The translations under genes and the position numbers were made by a program. Under the pieces are notes generated by a model that saw only the letters and a list, made by a program, of their open reading frames with translations, had not been told where the DNA came from and made no database searches. Shown piece by piece: positions 8,409 to 17,517 of a stretch of DNA of 64,000 bases. Origin of the DNA: Casimicrobiaceae bacterium (GTDB lineage Bacteria; Pseudomonadota; Gammaproteobacteria; Burkholderiales; Casimicrobiaceae); NCBI GenBank assembly GCA_026646885.1, contig JAPKHK010000002.1, positions 362,381 through 426,380 of the forward strand, read 5' to 3'. Numbering within the stretch: position 1 is the stretch's first letter; every line of letters starts with the position of its first letter.

Positions 8409-8789
8409 TCAGTTGGTCGCCAAGTTCGCCGGGGGCGCGGGGGAATCGAGCGGAGGGATCGCCAGCAATGCCCAGAGGGTGTAGATTCCAAGCACCGTTC
8501 CGAAGGGCACGTTGATGAGTTGCAGCGCGCCGAAGGCCACGAGCCATGGGCGCGCGCCCAGCTTTGCGTTGAGGTAGAGCACCGCAGCCAAGACCTCGCC
8601 CAGGCATAGGGCCACGGCCGGCACGGCGATGACGCCCAGAATGCTCATGACCAACAGCCGCACCTCACCTTCGATGGGGGCGATACTGAATGCAAAATCA
8701 ACGCCCACATAGAGCAGCGCGATGAGGGCAAGGGCGAAGCCGCCGAACAGAACGTGCAGCACGGCGACGATACGGTGGTGAATGTTCAT
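8409..8789 (-). CDS. Small integral membrane protein, function unknown
   Basis: A 126-residue protein with four hydrophobic segments (about 10-30, 45-70, 75-95 and 98-115) and a polar Pro/Ala-rich tail. I do not recognise a characterised family; the layout resembles small DUF membrane proteins with two helical hairpins. It sits alone, convergent with the reductase gene and upstream of the end of rne. Coding is supported by its hydrophobic pattern and by an AGGAGAG ribosome-binding site (GAGGAGAGACC before the start). Confidence 0.6.
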   Translation of the reverse strand: MNIHHRIVAVLHVLFGGFALALIALLYVGVDFAFSIAPIEGEVRLLVMSILGVIAVPAVALCLGEVLAAVLYLNAKLGARPWLVAFGALQLINVPFGTVLGIYTLWALLAIPPLDSPAPPANLATN

Positions 8790-8954
8790 GGTCTCTCCTC
8801 GATTCTGTGCGACGTCCGCAGGGCGCGCAGTACTGCGCCATTGTTCGGTGCGCGCCGCCTCGGAGCAAGCGCGAGGTGACGGTTGGCCGATTGCGAGGAA
8901 TGAACCGAGGGATCGCCGGCTCGGACGAAATGCCCGGCCGGCAAAATCCGCCCG

Positions 8955-11546
8955 TTACTGGTCCTTGCGGGTCTCCACCATGACCAGCGGCTCGGAGGGT
9001 GCTTCGGCTCGGGGTCGACGCTGCCGCTTGGGCCGAGCTTCCTGCGCAAATTCCGGCACATCCGGCCTTTCCGGGATAGGACTGGGATTGGTGCGCGTTT
9101 GCACCAGCACGAGGCCGGTTTCCGGGGGCAGTTCGATCGCCAAAGGTACCGACTCGGTGGCCGGCGCCGCTATCACGGGGCGCCCGCTGGCCGCGGGTGC
9201 CGCAGGCACCTCGTCGAGGGTCGGGGGCGCGCTGGAAGCCGGCGGAAGCCGCAGGGAGGCTGGAACCTCAGTGCTTGCTGCAGCAACCCTTGTCAGATCG
9301 CTCTGTCCTTCCGGTACAGACTCCTGGGGCTCCAGCGGTGGTGCGGCGAGGATTGACGCGTCGAGCTCCGGAACAGCCGCGATGGAAGCGCCGACCTCCA
9401 TCACCGGCTGGCCCCGCTCGCCTCGATCACGCTCGCCGCGGTCGCGCCGATTGCGATGCCGGCCCCGTCGCCGGCCCTCGGCTGCTTCCATGCCTTCCGG
9501 CGCTGTGCTGGTCTCGCCCGCCGGCGGTGTCACTGCGGCTGCTGGGCTTGAAGTGGTCTGCGGCTTGGGCGGGCGCTGCGGCTTCGGCCTGCGCTCGTCC
9601 CGTTCGCGGCGGCTTTCGCGTTCTCCCGCAGCCGTCTTGGCCTCGACGGGCGCTACCGCTTGCTTTTCACGCTGCTGCTGCGTCTTGCCTTCGCCGCGGC
9701 GATCTCGCCGCTCGCCGCGCTCGCTGCGGTCTTCGCCACGCTCGCTCCGCGGCCCGCGCTGCTCCTGGCTACGCTGACGGCCAGCGTCGCGATCCCGGTC
9801 ACGCTCCCGGCCACGGTCTTTGCGCACGGGTAGCTTGGCCGGAGTTTCCGTGGCGCGCTCACCGCGAAGCCATCCCAAAATCTTCTGGAAAAGGCCCGGT
9901 TTGGCGGGTGCCTCGCGAACGGGCTGAGGTGCCGGTTGCGCGGGGGTGATGCCCTTGACCATCGCCTCCTGGCGCGGCTGCTTGCTTTCCTCTATTTTTT
10001 GCTGAGCAATGTCCTCTTCCACCGGTTTCTCGACCATGTTGAACGAGGGCGGCAGGGGCTCGGTGGAATTGAGGTCGTCGTGGCGCAAGCGGGTCACCGA
10101 GTAGTTCGGCGTTTCCAGGTGAATGTTTGGTATCAGGACGATGTTCACCTTGAAGCGCGTTTCGATGCCCTGCACTTCAAGGCGCTTTTCGTTGAGAAGG
10201 AAAGTGCCGACATCCACGGGCAGTTGGGCAATCACTTGGGCACTGTTATCCTTCATCGCCTCCTCCTGCAGGATGCGCAGGATATGCAGCGCTGTCGATT
10301 CGGCGCTGCGAATGTGGCCGATGCCGTGGCAGCGCGGACAGGCGATGTGCGCCGATTCGGCGAGGGCGGGCCGCAAGCGCTGCCGTGACAGCTCCATGAG
10401 GCCAAAGCGCGAAATCTTGCCCAGCTGCACCCGCGCGCGATCGTATTTCAAGGCGTCGCGCAGGCGGTTCTCGACCTCGCGCTGATTCTTGGCGCTTTCC
10501 ATATCGATGAAGTCGATGACAATCAGGCCACCCAAGTCGCGCAGCCGCAGCTGACGAGCCAGTTCATCGGCCGCTTCGAGATTGGTGTTGAAGGCGGTGG
10601 TCTCGATATCACCGCCGCGCGTGGCGCGCGCGGAATTGACGTCGATCGCCACCAGGGCTTCGGTGTGGTCGATGACGATGGCGCCGCCCGACGGCAGGGC
10701 GACCTGGCGTGAATAGGCGGTTTCGATTTGATGCTCGATCTGAAAGCGCGAGAAAAGCGGCACGTCGTCGCGGTAGAGCTTGACCCGATGCACGTTGGCT
10801 GGCATCACATGGCTCATGAATTGCTGCGCCTGTTCGAACACCTCTTGGGTATCGATGAGCAGCTCGCCGATATCGGGTTGGAAGTAGTCGCGAATGGCGC
10901 GGATCACCAGGCTCGACTCCTGGTAGATCAAGAATGCGCCTTTCTGGCTCGTTGCTGCGGCGTCGATCGCCTGCCAGAGCTGCATGAGGTAGTTGAGATC
11001 CCATTGCAGCTCTTCAGCGCTCCGGCCGATGCCCGCGGTTCGGGCGATGACACTCATTCCTGAAGGCACCTCCAGCTGAGCAACTGCATCGCGCAGCTCG
11101 GCTCGCTCCTCGCCTTCCACCCGCCGCGACACACCGCCGCCGCGAGGGTTGTTGGGCATCAGCACGAGGTAGCGGCCGGCCAGGGAGATGTAGGTAGTGA
11201 GCGCCGCTCCTTTGTTACCGCGCTCATCCTTGTCCACCTGCACGATCAGTTCCTGACCCTCGCGCAGCCCCTCTTGAGTTCGCCCGCGGCCACCTTCGCT
11301 TTCGCCACGCTGGAAGTAGCTACGCGCGATTTCCTTGAAGGGCAGGAAGCCGTGGCGCTCCATGCCGTAGTCTACGAAGCAGGCCTCGAGGCTGGGTTCG
11401 ACCCGAGTGATGATGCCCTTGTAGATGTTGCTCTTGCGTTGCTCTTTACTGGCCGATTCGATATCCAGGTCGATGAGCCTTTGCCCGTCGACGATGGCCA
11501 CTCGCAATTCTTCAGCCTGAGTGGCGTTGAACAGCATGCGCTTCAT
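8955..11546 (-). CDS. rne: Ribonuclease E
   Basis: An 863-residue endoribonuclease that initiates mRNA decay and matures rRNA and tRNA. The N-terminal half has the S1 RNA-binding domain (IYKGIITRVEPSLEACFVDYG, around 40-60), the catalytic DNase-I-like domain with the Mg-binding VAIDVNSARATRG and GGLIVIDFIDM segments, and the zinc-link CPRCHGIG (around 405). The C-terminal third is low-complexity and rich in Arg, Glu and Pro (RDRGERDRGER-like runs), the scaffold region that holds RNA and degradosome partners. GGGGGAAA precedes the ATG at 11546. It diverges from rluC as in many Proteobacteria. RNase G is excluded by length and tail. Confidence 0.96.
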   Translation of the reverse strand: MKRMLFNATQAEELRVAIVDGQRLIDLDIESASKEQRKSNIYKGIITRVEPSLEACFVDYGMERHGFLPFKEIARSYFQRGESEGGRGRTQEGLREGQELIVQVDKDERGNKGAALTTYISLAGRYLVLMPNNPRGGGVSRRVEGEERAELRDAVAQLEVPSGMSVIARTAGIGRSAEELQWDLNYLMQLWQAIDAAATSQKGAFLIYQESSLVIRAIRDYFQPDIGELLIDTQEVFEQAQQFMSHVMPANVHRVKLYRDDVPLFSRFQIEHQIETAYSRQVALPSGGAIVIDHTEALVAIDVNSARATRGGDIETTAFNTNLEAADELARQLRLRDLGGLIVIDFIDMESAKNQREVENRLRDALKYDRARVQLGKISRFGLMELSRQRLRPALAESAHIACPRCHGIGHIRSAESTALHILRILQEEAMKDNSAQVIAQLPVDVGTFLLNEKRLEVQGIETRFKVNIVLIPNIHLETPNYSVTRLRHDDLNSTEPLPPSFNMVEKPVEEDIAQQKIEESKQPRQEAMVKGITPAQPAPQPVREAPAKPGLFQKILGWLRGERATETPAKLPVRKDRGRERDRDRDAGRQRSQEQRGPRSERGEDRSERGERRDRRGEGKTQQQREKQAVAPVEAKTAAGERESRRERDERRPKPQRPPKPQTTSSPAAAVTPPAGETSTAPEGMEAAEGRRRGRHRNRRDRGERDRGERGQPVMEVGASIAAVPELDASILAAPPLEPQESVPEGQSDLTRVAAASTEVPASLRLPPASSAPPTLDEVPAAPAASGRPVIAAPATESVPLAIELPPETGLVLVQTRTNPSPIPERPDVPEFAQEARPKRQRRPRAEAPSEPLVMVETRKDQ

Positions 11547-12141
11547 GACAAAATTTCCCCCGCGCGTGGGGCACGGGCCGACGCAAGCGGTGGCGCAGCG
11601 GAATCAGGCGGCTGGCGGGACGGACCAAGGCCCTGCCGCGCCAAGCCAGGGCGGCAGAAATACGGGAACGAGCAGAGGATCCAACATGCTTTGCATGGTG
11701 CCGGTTGGGTTCGATTGCCGAGTTCGCAGAGCCTTGTGTATTTACATCATTCCGGACGGCTTTGGCCGCCCCGAAGAAATCCGTGCCGCAATACCGCGCG
11801 TGAGCCGTTTGCGCCTAGCCCGCTTAGGGCCGGCCGCGCGTGACGCGCGCTTTGTCGATGGCCACCCCGACTTCCCGGGTGCCTGCCGGCCGGTCCCGCG
11901 CCGCAGGGTAGGCGGCGCTTCATCCGGTCCGGGGCTCTTGGGCGCAGGGCGGTTCTCGACTAATATCGCTACTTTTTCCTGGTGAGCGAACTTAACCATC
12001 GGCGCTGGTCGGCGACCGGCGCTACAGTGGCGGGACACAGGTCGGAGCCGCCGGCGCGAAAAAGCGCGATCGGTGGGGCCGAGGAGCGTAACCGCCGGGC
12101 CGGGTACTCACGGGCCTGCCTTCGAAGTCCGTGCAGCCCCT
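11547..12141. other. rne-rluC intergenic region, likely long rne leader
   Basis: About 650 bases separate the starts of rne and rluC. I see no convincing gene: open frames here lack coding character and sensible starts. In E. coli the rne 5' untranslated region is several hundred bases long and lets RNase E autoregulate its own mRNA; a similar leader on the minus strand is the likeliest content. I could not identify an rne promoter with confidence. Confidence 0.4.
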
Positions 12142-12171
12142 TTGCCACGAGCTGTAAGTTGCCATTATAAG
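12142..12171 (+). promoter_or_regulatory. Probable sigma-70 promoter of rluC
   Basis: TTGCCA at 12142-12147 and TTATAA/TATAAG at 12165-12171 are separated by 17-18 bases. Transcription would begin near 12178. That places the GTG at 12199, rather than any upstream in-frame start, as the rluC start codon. Confidence 0.5.
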
Positions 12172-12198
12172 CGATTGAATACATTAAGCAAGGAATCG

Positions 12199-13125
12199 GT
12201 GCAGCAGCTGGTCGTGGCGGCCGAGGAAGCCGGGCAGCGGATCGACAACTTTTTGCTCAGAAAGCTCAAGGGTGTCCCCAAGAGTCACGTCTATCGCATC
12301 CTGAGAAGCGGGGAGGTGCGGCTCAACAGCGGCCGGGTCGAAGCCACGCGGCGTGTCGCGGCCGGCGACAAGGTTCGCGTACCGCCGCTGCGCCTGCCGC
12401 AGGCCGCGGCGGCGCCTGTCGCGCGCGGTGCGGTGCTCCCCGTCCTCTACGAGGACGAGGTTTTGCTTGCGGTTGACAAGCCCGCCGGGCTGGCAGTGCA
12501 CGGAGGCAGCGGCGTGAGCGCGGGTGTGATCGAACAGCTGCGGCGCCAGCGTCCCGAGGCGCGCTTTTTGGAGCTCGCCCATCGCCTAGATCGCGAGACC
12601 TCTGGAATCCTGCTGATTGCCAAGAGGCGCTCGGCACTTACGGCGTTGCATGAGGCACTGCGCGAGGGGCGAATGGACAAACATTATCTCGCGCTAGTAC
12701 GCGGGCGGTTTCGCAATCGACGCCAGTCCGTTAGGCTTGCCCTTGAGAAATACCTGACTGCTGCGGGCGAACGCCGTGTCCGCGTGGACGGCGAAGGTCA
12801 GGACTCGTTGACCATCTTCACCCGCCGGTGGCGCTGGGCAGACTTCTCCTTGCTCGACTGCGAGCTGCGCACAGGGCGCACCCATCAAATCCGGGTGCAT
12901 CTGGCCCATCTCAAACACCCTATCGCCGGTGACGACAAATACGGCGACTTCGCTTGGAACCGCGAGCTTGCCAAAGGCGGCTTGAAGCGCATGTTTCTGC
13001 ACGCGGCACGGCTCGCGTTGCAGCATCCGCAGAGCGGCGAAACCCTGCGACTCGAAGCGCCGCTGCCTCCGGAACTGAGTGGTTTCCTCGCCAAACTGGG
13101 CGAGGGCGAGGAAGATGATGCCTGA
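12199..13125 (+). CDS. rluC: 23S rRNA pseudouridine synthase RluC
   Basis: A 308-residue enzyme that isomerises specific uridines of 23S rRNA. It has an N-terminal S4 RNA-binding domain (GQRIDNFLLRKLKGVPKSHVYRIL region) and an RluA-type catalytic domain with the HRLDRETSG motif carrying the catalytic Asp, followed by GRTHQIRVHLAH. The reading frame is open back to 12073. GTG 12199 is preferred because AAGGAA lies just before it and a good promoter ends around 12171. The stop overlaps the next gene by 11 bases, so the two are translationally coupled. The neighbouring rne favours RluC over RluD. Confidence 0.92.
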   Translation: MQQLVVAAEEAGQRIDNFLLRKLKGVPKSHVYRILRSGEVRLNSGRVEATRRVAAGDKVRVPPLRLPQAAAAPVARGAVLPVLYEDEVLLAVDKPAGLAVHGGSGVSAGVIEQLRRQRPEARFLELAHRLDRETSGILLIAKRRSALTALHEALREGRMDKHYLALVRGRFRNRRQSVRLALEKYLTAAGERRVRVDGEGQDSLTIFTRRWRWADFSLLDCELRTGRTHQIRVHLAHLKHPIAGDDKYGDFAWNRELAKGGLKRMFLHAARLALQHPQSGETLRLEAPLPPELSGFLAKLGEGEEDDA

Positions 13126-13774
13126 GCGCCTGCGCTTGGTGGTATTCGATTGGGATGGCACCCTGGCGGATTCCGCGGCCATCATCGCCGAATCCATTCA
13201 GGAGGCCTGCCGCGATGTCGGCCTGGAAGTGCCCGATGAGCAGTGTGCCCGCTATGTCATCGGCCTGGGGCTGCAGGATGCGGTGGCCCATGTCGCACCT
13301 GGCATCGCGCCGGCGCGGCAGAGAGAACTGGCCGAGCGCTACCGGCAGCATTACTTGGCGCGTGACTCGGACATCCGGCTTTTCGCAGGCGTTACCGAGT
13401 TGTTGGACATGTTGGCGTCGCGAGGCGCCGCAATGGCGATTGCGACCGGCAAGAGCCGTGTCGGCCTCACCAGGGCCTTGGAGCAAACCGGGTTGGGCAG
13501 CCGCTTCCAGGCCACGCGCTGCGCCGATGAAGGTCTCGCCAAACCCCATCCGGACATGCTGCTCTACCTCCTCGACCGGTTGGGGGTCACGCCGGCCGAG
13601 GCGCTGATGGTGGGCGACACCACTCACGACATCCGGCTGGCACACAATGCCGGGGTGCGCAGTGCCGCGGTGGCTTGGGGCGCGCATCCGCGCGCGGCTC
13701 TGCTGGAGCTTCAACCCGCAGCTTGTTTCGAAATGATGGGCGAACTGCATCGATGGCTGGAGTTTCATTCGTGA
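13115..13774 (+). CDS. HAD-family phosphatase, phosphoglycolate-phosphatase-like
   Basis: A 219-residue HAD hydrolase beginning at an ATGATG overlapping the rluC stop, with GAGGAAG upstream. HAD motif I is FDWDGTLADS (nucleophile and general acid Asp), motif II IATGKS, motif III the Lys of LAKPHPDMLL and motif IV VGDTTHDI. The alpha-helical cap between motifs I and II makes it the Gph/PgmB type. The rluC-HAD phosphatase pair is a common betaproteobacterial arrangement. The substrate (2-phosphoglycolate or another small phosphoester) is inferred from family only. Confidence 0.88.
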   Translation: MMPERLRLVVFDWDGTLADSAAIIAESIQEACRDVGLEVPDEQCARYVIGLGLQDAVAHVAPGIAPARQRELAERYRQHYLARDSDIRLFAGVTELLDMLASRGAAMAIATGKSRVGLTRALEQTGLGSRFQATRCADEGLAKPHPDMLLYLLDRLGVTPAEALMVGDTTHDIRLAHNAGVRSAAVAWGAHPRAALLELQPAACFEMMGELHRWLEFHS

Positions 13775-14213
13775 TCGTGGTGACGAGACCCGCACCCATG
13801 ATGTACCGCCATCACTTCCTCTACGCGGGGAGGGCACTGAAATGCGTTGGCCACGACCACTCCCCCGCGCCGCCTACCTGCGCGAGCGCGGTCTAGGCGC
13901 GCTTCAAAGTCGCGCTGGAAGAGGGATCGCGCCCGGTCAACATTGCCGCTCGAAGAAGAAAGGGTTTTCGCTCGCCTCCACCATCGCGCTCCCGCGCATT
14001 CGAGCGGAAGGAAACGTGGGCGATCGCATCGAACATTCCAAGCTATACTTGGCTGGTGTGGCACGCGGCATGTTTCATCACAGGGCAATGACGCTTTGCC
14101 GGGCCGATCCTTGCCGAGGTTATTGCCGATACGGCCGTATGTGAGGGCGCGGTGTTTCTGAGCCCTTAGGGTAAACGAAACGAAGTCTGACAGATCTATG
14201 CGAGGCGAGACTC
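13775..14213. other. Gap between the HAD phosphatase and sppA
   Basis: I find no supportable gene in these 440 bases. Short open frames on both strands lack family resemblance and good ribosome-binding sites. In related bacteria a small Rieske-type ferredoxin gene often lies here; no CxH / CxxH pair is visible, so it appears absent. The region contains the probable sppA promoter with a palindrome. Confidence 0.4.
14038..14052 (+). promoter_or_regulatory. Palindrome over a -10 element upstream of sppA
   Basis: CCAAG-CTATA-CTTGG is a perfect inverted repeat whose centre holds TATACT (14044-14049), a near-consensus -10 hexamer 165 bases before sppA. No good -35 is visible. A repressor or activator dimer bound here would cover the -10 box. 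Confidence 0.4.
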
Positions 14214-15158
14214 ATGGCGGATAACGAAGGCTGGGAACGCACGGTGCTGGAGAAACTGGCGATGGAAGCCGTCAAGGAGCAGCGGCGAGCTCGGCAATGG
14301 AGCATTCTCTTTCGCTTCCTCACGCTCTCCTTGGCTTTCCTGATATTCGGCGCGGCCATGGGCTGGTTCGAAGGCAAGGACGGAGTGAGCTTGGGAAAGC
14401 ACACTGCGGTCGTCGACCTGGTCGGCATCATCATGCCCGATAGCCGTGCCAGCTCGGAACACGTGATCGCGGGCCTCGAAGCGGCTTTCAAGGACAAGAA
14501 CACCAAAGGCGTGATCCTGCGCATCAATAGCCCCGGCGGAAGCCCCGTACAGGCCGGCCAGATCTACGACGAAATGCGCCGCCTGCGCAAGAAATACCCG
14601 GATATCCCGCTGTACGCGGTGGTCGATGACATTTGCGCCTCGGGCGGCTACTACGCGGCTGCAGGCGCCGACAAAATCTTCGTCGACAAGGCAAGCATCG
14701 TCGGGTCCATCGGCGTACTCATGAATGGTTTTGGGTTCACCGGAACGCTTGACAAGTTGGGCATCGAGCGCCGCTTGCTGACCGCCGGTGAAAACAAGGG
14801 TTTCCTCGACCCGTTTTCCCCGATGTCCGACAAGCACCGCGAAATAGCCAGCAAAATGCTCGAGGAAATTCACCAGCAATTCATCGCCGTGGTCAAGGAA
14901 GGGCGGGGCGCGCGCCTGAAGGGCGACTCCGAGATTTTCACCGGTCTCGCATGGAACGGCGCGCGCAGCGTCGCGTTGGGTCTGGCCGACGAGTTCGGCA
15001 GCTTGAAATCGGTGGCGCGGGATGTGATCGGTGCCGAAAATCTGGTCGATTTCACCGTTCAGGAGGGTTTTGGCGAGATATTCGCCAAACGCTTTGGCGC
15101 TGCGCTCGGAAAGGGGGTCGCCACTGGAGTGTTCATCGAGGTGCCGGCACTGCGCTGA
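14214..15158 (+). CDS. sppA: Signal peptide peptidase SppA (S49 family)
   Basis: A 314-residue membrane protease. One N-terminal membrane anchor (ILFRFLTLSLAFLIFGAAMG, about 40-58) precedes the S49 fold. Visible motifs are RINSPGGSPVQAG, the nucleophile Ser in CASGGYYAAAGADKI and the IVGSIGV strand. The length fits the short, single-domain SppA made as a homo-oligomer, in contrast to the double-domain 67-kDa enzyme of E. coli. It degrades released signal peptides at the inner membrane. It ends directly against the convergent DUF192 gene with no spacer. Confidence 0.92.
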   Translation: MADNEGWERTVLEKLAMEAVKEQRRARQWSILFRFLTLSLAFLIFGAAMGWFEGKDGVSLGKHTAVVDLVGIIMPDSRASSEHVIAGLEAAFKDKNTKGVILRINSPGGSPVQAGQIYDEMRRLRKKYPDIPLYAVVDDICASGGYYAAAGADKIFVDKASIVGSIGVLMNGFGFTGTLDKLGIERRLLTAGENKGFLDPFSPMSDKHREIASKMLEEIHQQFIAVVKEGRGARLKGDSEIFTGLAWNGARSVALGLADEFGSLKSVARDVIGAENLVDFTVQEGFGEIFAKRFGAALGKGVATGVFIEVPALR

Positions 15159-15611
15159 TCAATTCTTACCGCTGCCCGCCTTTGCCAGACCCTTCACCAC
15201 CGCGCCCGGCCCTATACCGCGTTCCTTGAACCAACCCTGGCGCATCTCCAGGGCATAGACCGCCAATCCAGCCGAGGCATGCAGCTCTTCGGACTTGGGC
15301 TGCATGTCGGCGATGTTGAGTATGCGCCCCTCACCATCGATGAATGCAACGGACAGCGGGATAAAGGTGTTGCGCATCCACATCGTCACGCCCTGTGGCG
15401 CCGGAAACACGAAGATCATGCCGTGGTCCGGCAAAAGGCTGAAGCGATGCATCAGCCCCTTGGCACGGGTAGCGTCCGTGGCCGCTACTTCGGCGACGAT
15501 CTTGTGGTTCTTGATTTCGAGGATAACCGTGGGCGGTTCTGTGGCGCCCGCCCCCGTGGCGAAGGCGAAAAGCGCAAGAGTAAGGAGGTGGGGGAGCGAT
15601 AGCTTCATCAT
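15159..15611 (-). CDS. DUF192 family secreted protein
   Basis: A 150-residue protein with a signal peptide (LLTLALFAFATGAGA) and a DUF192 domain. Signature elements are RAKGLMHRFSLLPDHGMIFVF, split here as two motif blocks, then MWMRNTFIPLSVAFID and the C-terminal YALEMRQGWFKERGI. DUF192 proteins are small periplasmic beta-barrel-like proteins of unknown function. The start ATGATG overlaps the stop codon of the upstream transporter gene, indicating translational coupling; the longer frame reading back into that gene is only overlap. Confidence 0.88.
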   Translation of the reverse strand: MMKLSLPHLLTLALFAFATGAGATEPPTVILEIKNHKIVAEVAATDATRAKGLMHRFSLLPDHGMIFVFPAPQGVTMWMRNTFIPLSVAFIDGEGRILNIADMQPKSEELHASAGLAVYALEMRQGWFKERGIGPGAVVKGLAKAGSGKN

Positions 15612-16813
15612 TTGACCGGGCGATGGTGTTCCAAATTGCGGTAGCCGGCATACAGAAGGAGTCCCAAACCCAGAAAGCCGGCCATGCCAAATGCGAGTGC
15701 CAACACCGAATAGGCGAGGTACGGGGAGACCACACCCGCGACGATACCAGAGAGCGCAACCTGCATGAAGCCTTGGAGTGAGGACGCGAGACCGCGCATG
15801 GTGGGGAAAAGATCGAGCATGAGAAGCGAAACCGACGGCATGACCAGGCTCATGCCGGACGTGTAGACAAAAAGCGGCACCACGTTCCAGGGCAGCTCGG
15901 GAGGGCGCAGCCAACAAAGGAGCAGGTTGGCAAGGGCGGCGACGAGCATAAGGCCGTAGCCAGCCTCGACAGTGTGCCGGGGCGAGAGCCGTCCGGCCAC
16001 TCGCCCGGAAATCACCGCCCCGGCCACGATGCCGGCGATGCTCGGCAAGAAGAGCCAGGCGAACCCGCTCGCCGTGACCCCCAGGTGATCGATGAGAAAA
16101 ACCGGGGCGGCCGGGATATAAATAAAGAAGCCAGCGAAGTTGACGGCGATCATCCCCGAAAATAGCAGAAAGCGCCCGCTGCGACCGACTTGCAGATAGT
16201 TGCGCAGCAGTGCCCGGGGGTGCAAAGATTGACGCCGCCCCGGCGGCAGGGTTTCCGGGAGATCGCGCCAGCACCAGGCAAGTAGCCCCAGCGTGAGCGC
16301 CAGCAGGAAATAGAAGATTACCCGCCAACCGGTGAATATCAGCAACCATCCCCCCAGTACCGGGGCCACAGCGGGCGCGATGGCAAAGAGCATGGTGACG
16401 CGCGACATGAGCCGCTGCGCTTCGGCGCCGTGATAGCGGTCGCGAATGATTGCCCGCCCGACCACGATGCCGGCACCGGCTGACATGCCCTGGAGGATGC
16501 GGAAAAGCAGCAGCGACTGCATGTTGCCGGCGAAGGCGCAGCCTAGGCAGGCAAAGGCATAGACCGCAAGGTGCGCCAGAATGACCGGTCGCCGCCCCAA
16601 GGCATCGGAGATGGCGCCTTGCCAGAGCATCATGAAGGCATAGGCGAGGAGGTAAACGGTGAGGGACTGCTGCACCTCGACCATGGTTGCTCCGAGGCTG
16701 GCGGCGATGGCTGGAAAGGCGGGCAGGTAGGTGTCTATGGAGAATGGTCCCAGCATGGCCAGCGCAGCGAGGAGGGCGGGCAGATGCCAGAGACGGTTCG
16801 CAGGGGGGCTCAT
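15608..16813 (-). CDS. MFS drug efflux transporter, Bcr/CflA family
   Basis: A 401-residue, 12-helix major facilitator. The N-terminus PFSIDTYLPAFPAIAASLGA is the Bcr/CflA signature of helix 1 with its conserved Asp. Motif A (GAISDALGRRPVILAHL) follows helix 2, and GRAIIRDRY carries the conserved Arg of helix 4. Family members expel bicyclomycin, chloramphenicol or sulfathiazole, or export cysteine or arabinose. The downstream DUF192 gene is translationally coupled. Substrate is not predictable. Confidence 0.88.
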   Translation of the reverse strand: MSPPANRLWHLPALLAALAMLGPFSIDTYLPAFPAIAASLGATMVEVQQSLTVYLLAYAFMMLWQGAISDALGRRPVILAHLAVYAFACLGCAFAGNMQSLLLFRILQGMSAGAGIVVGRAIIRDRYHGAEAQRLMSRVTMLFAIAPAVAPVLGGWLLIFTGWRVIFYFLLALTLGLLAWCWRDLPETLPPGRRQSLHPRALLRNYLQVGRSGRFLLFSGMIAVNFAGFFIYIPAAPVFLIDHLGVTASGFAWLFLPSIAGIVAGAVISGRVAGRLSPRHTVEAGYGLMLVAALANLLLCWLRPPELPWNVVPLFVYTSGMSLVMPSVSLLMLDLFPTMRGLASSLQGFMQVALSGIVAGVVSPYLAYSVLALAFGMAGFLGLGLLLYAGYRNLEHHRPVK

Positions 16814-16969
16814 GAGTGCCAGCTTCTTCTAAACCGGCATTCTAGCAGGCCGCTTGCGGGCAGCCCGGCCAGCCCACCGGGTTGGAACCGGTGCCGCGGA
16901 GGACGAGCGCATGGCGGGTGAGCCAGATGTCCGCACGATTTTGCCCTTCTTCGGGGCGCAGTAATGGTT

Positions 16970-16975
16970 TATAAT
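16970..16975 (+). promoter_or_regulatory. -10 element of the rimP-nusA operon promoter
   Basis: A perfect TATAAT at 16970-16975, with transcription expected near 16982. The -35 region is poor (TTCTTC at 16947-16952 with 17-base spacing). It lies 105 bases before rimP and immediately before a terminator hairpin. Confidence 0.55.
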
Positions 16976-16995
16976 TGAAAAGATAATATTGAGAA

Positions 16996-17021
16996 ATGGG
17001 CTCGGCAGCCCATTTTTTTTT
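16996..17021 (+). terminator. Intrinsic terminator / attenuator in the rimP-nusA leader
   Basis: ATGGGCT-CGGC-AGCCCAT forms a perfect 7-bp stem with a 4-base loop followed by nine T residues (17013-17021), a textbook intrinsic terminator on the plus strand. No plus-strand gene lies upstream, and a TATAAT sits 20 bases before it. It must therefore act on the operon's own leader transcript of about 40 nucleotides. NusA stimulates intrinsic termination, so this can serve as autoregulatory attenuation (inference). Confidence 0.75.
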
Positions 17022-17079
17022 GCTTTCGGTTCTGCGCGCAAGGGTGGGCCTTGGCTCGGGCCGATGGGAAGGCGGGGCG

Positions 17080-17517
17080 ATGGACCTTGCGGGTTTGCTC
17101 GAACGCACGCTGCCCGGGCTTGGCTACGAATTGGTCGACCTGGAGGCGTCGCCACGGGCGCGGGTGCTCAGGGTGTTCATTGACAAACCCGGTGGCATCG
17201 ACGTCGAGGATTGCGCCCAGGTGAGTAATCACCTCAGCCGCTTGCTTGCTGTGGAAGGGGTCGACTATGACCGGCTGGAGGTTTCTTCGCCGGGGCTGGA
17301 TAGGCTTTTGAAGAGGGAAAGCGACTTCGTTCGCTTTGCCGGGGAAGAGGCGCAATTCAAGCTGCGTCTGCCCATCGGCAATGCGCGCAAGCTCAAGGGC
17401 GTTCTGCGAGGCGTGGCCGCGGGCCGCGTGCAGGTACAGACCGCGCAGGGGCAAGTCGACATCGCCCTGGACAATATCGAGCGGGCCCGACTGGTGCCCA
17501 GGATTGAATGGAGATGA
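17080..17517 (+). CDS. rimP: Ribosome maturation factor RimP
   Basis: A 145-residue protein needed for 30S subunit maturation. The start at ATG 17080 gives the family N-terminus ([20 protein letters not shown]) with GGAAGG upstream. The first domain contains [15 protein letters not shown] and [18 protein letters not shown], the most conserved RimP segment; the C-terminal Sm-like domain ends in [12 protein letters not shown]. It is the first gene of rimP-nusA-infB-rbfA-truB, overlaps nusA by 10 bases and lies behind the leader attenuator. Confidence 0.95.
   Translation: MDLAGLLERTLPGLGYELVDLEASPRARVLRVFIDKPGGIDVEDCAQVSNHLSRLLAVEGVDYDRLEVSSPGLDRLLKRESDFVRFAGEEAQFKLRLPIGNARKLKGVLRGVAAGRVQVQTAQGQVDIALDNIERARLVPRIEWR

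Noticed and set aside
16850-16925. tRNA gene before rimP, as in many bacteria
   Set aside because: A T-arm-like hairpin (ACCGG, loop TTCCAAC, CCGGT on the minus strand) is present, but no matching acceptor, D-arm or anticodon arm could be built.
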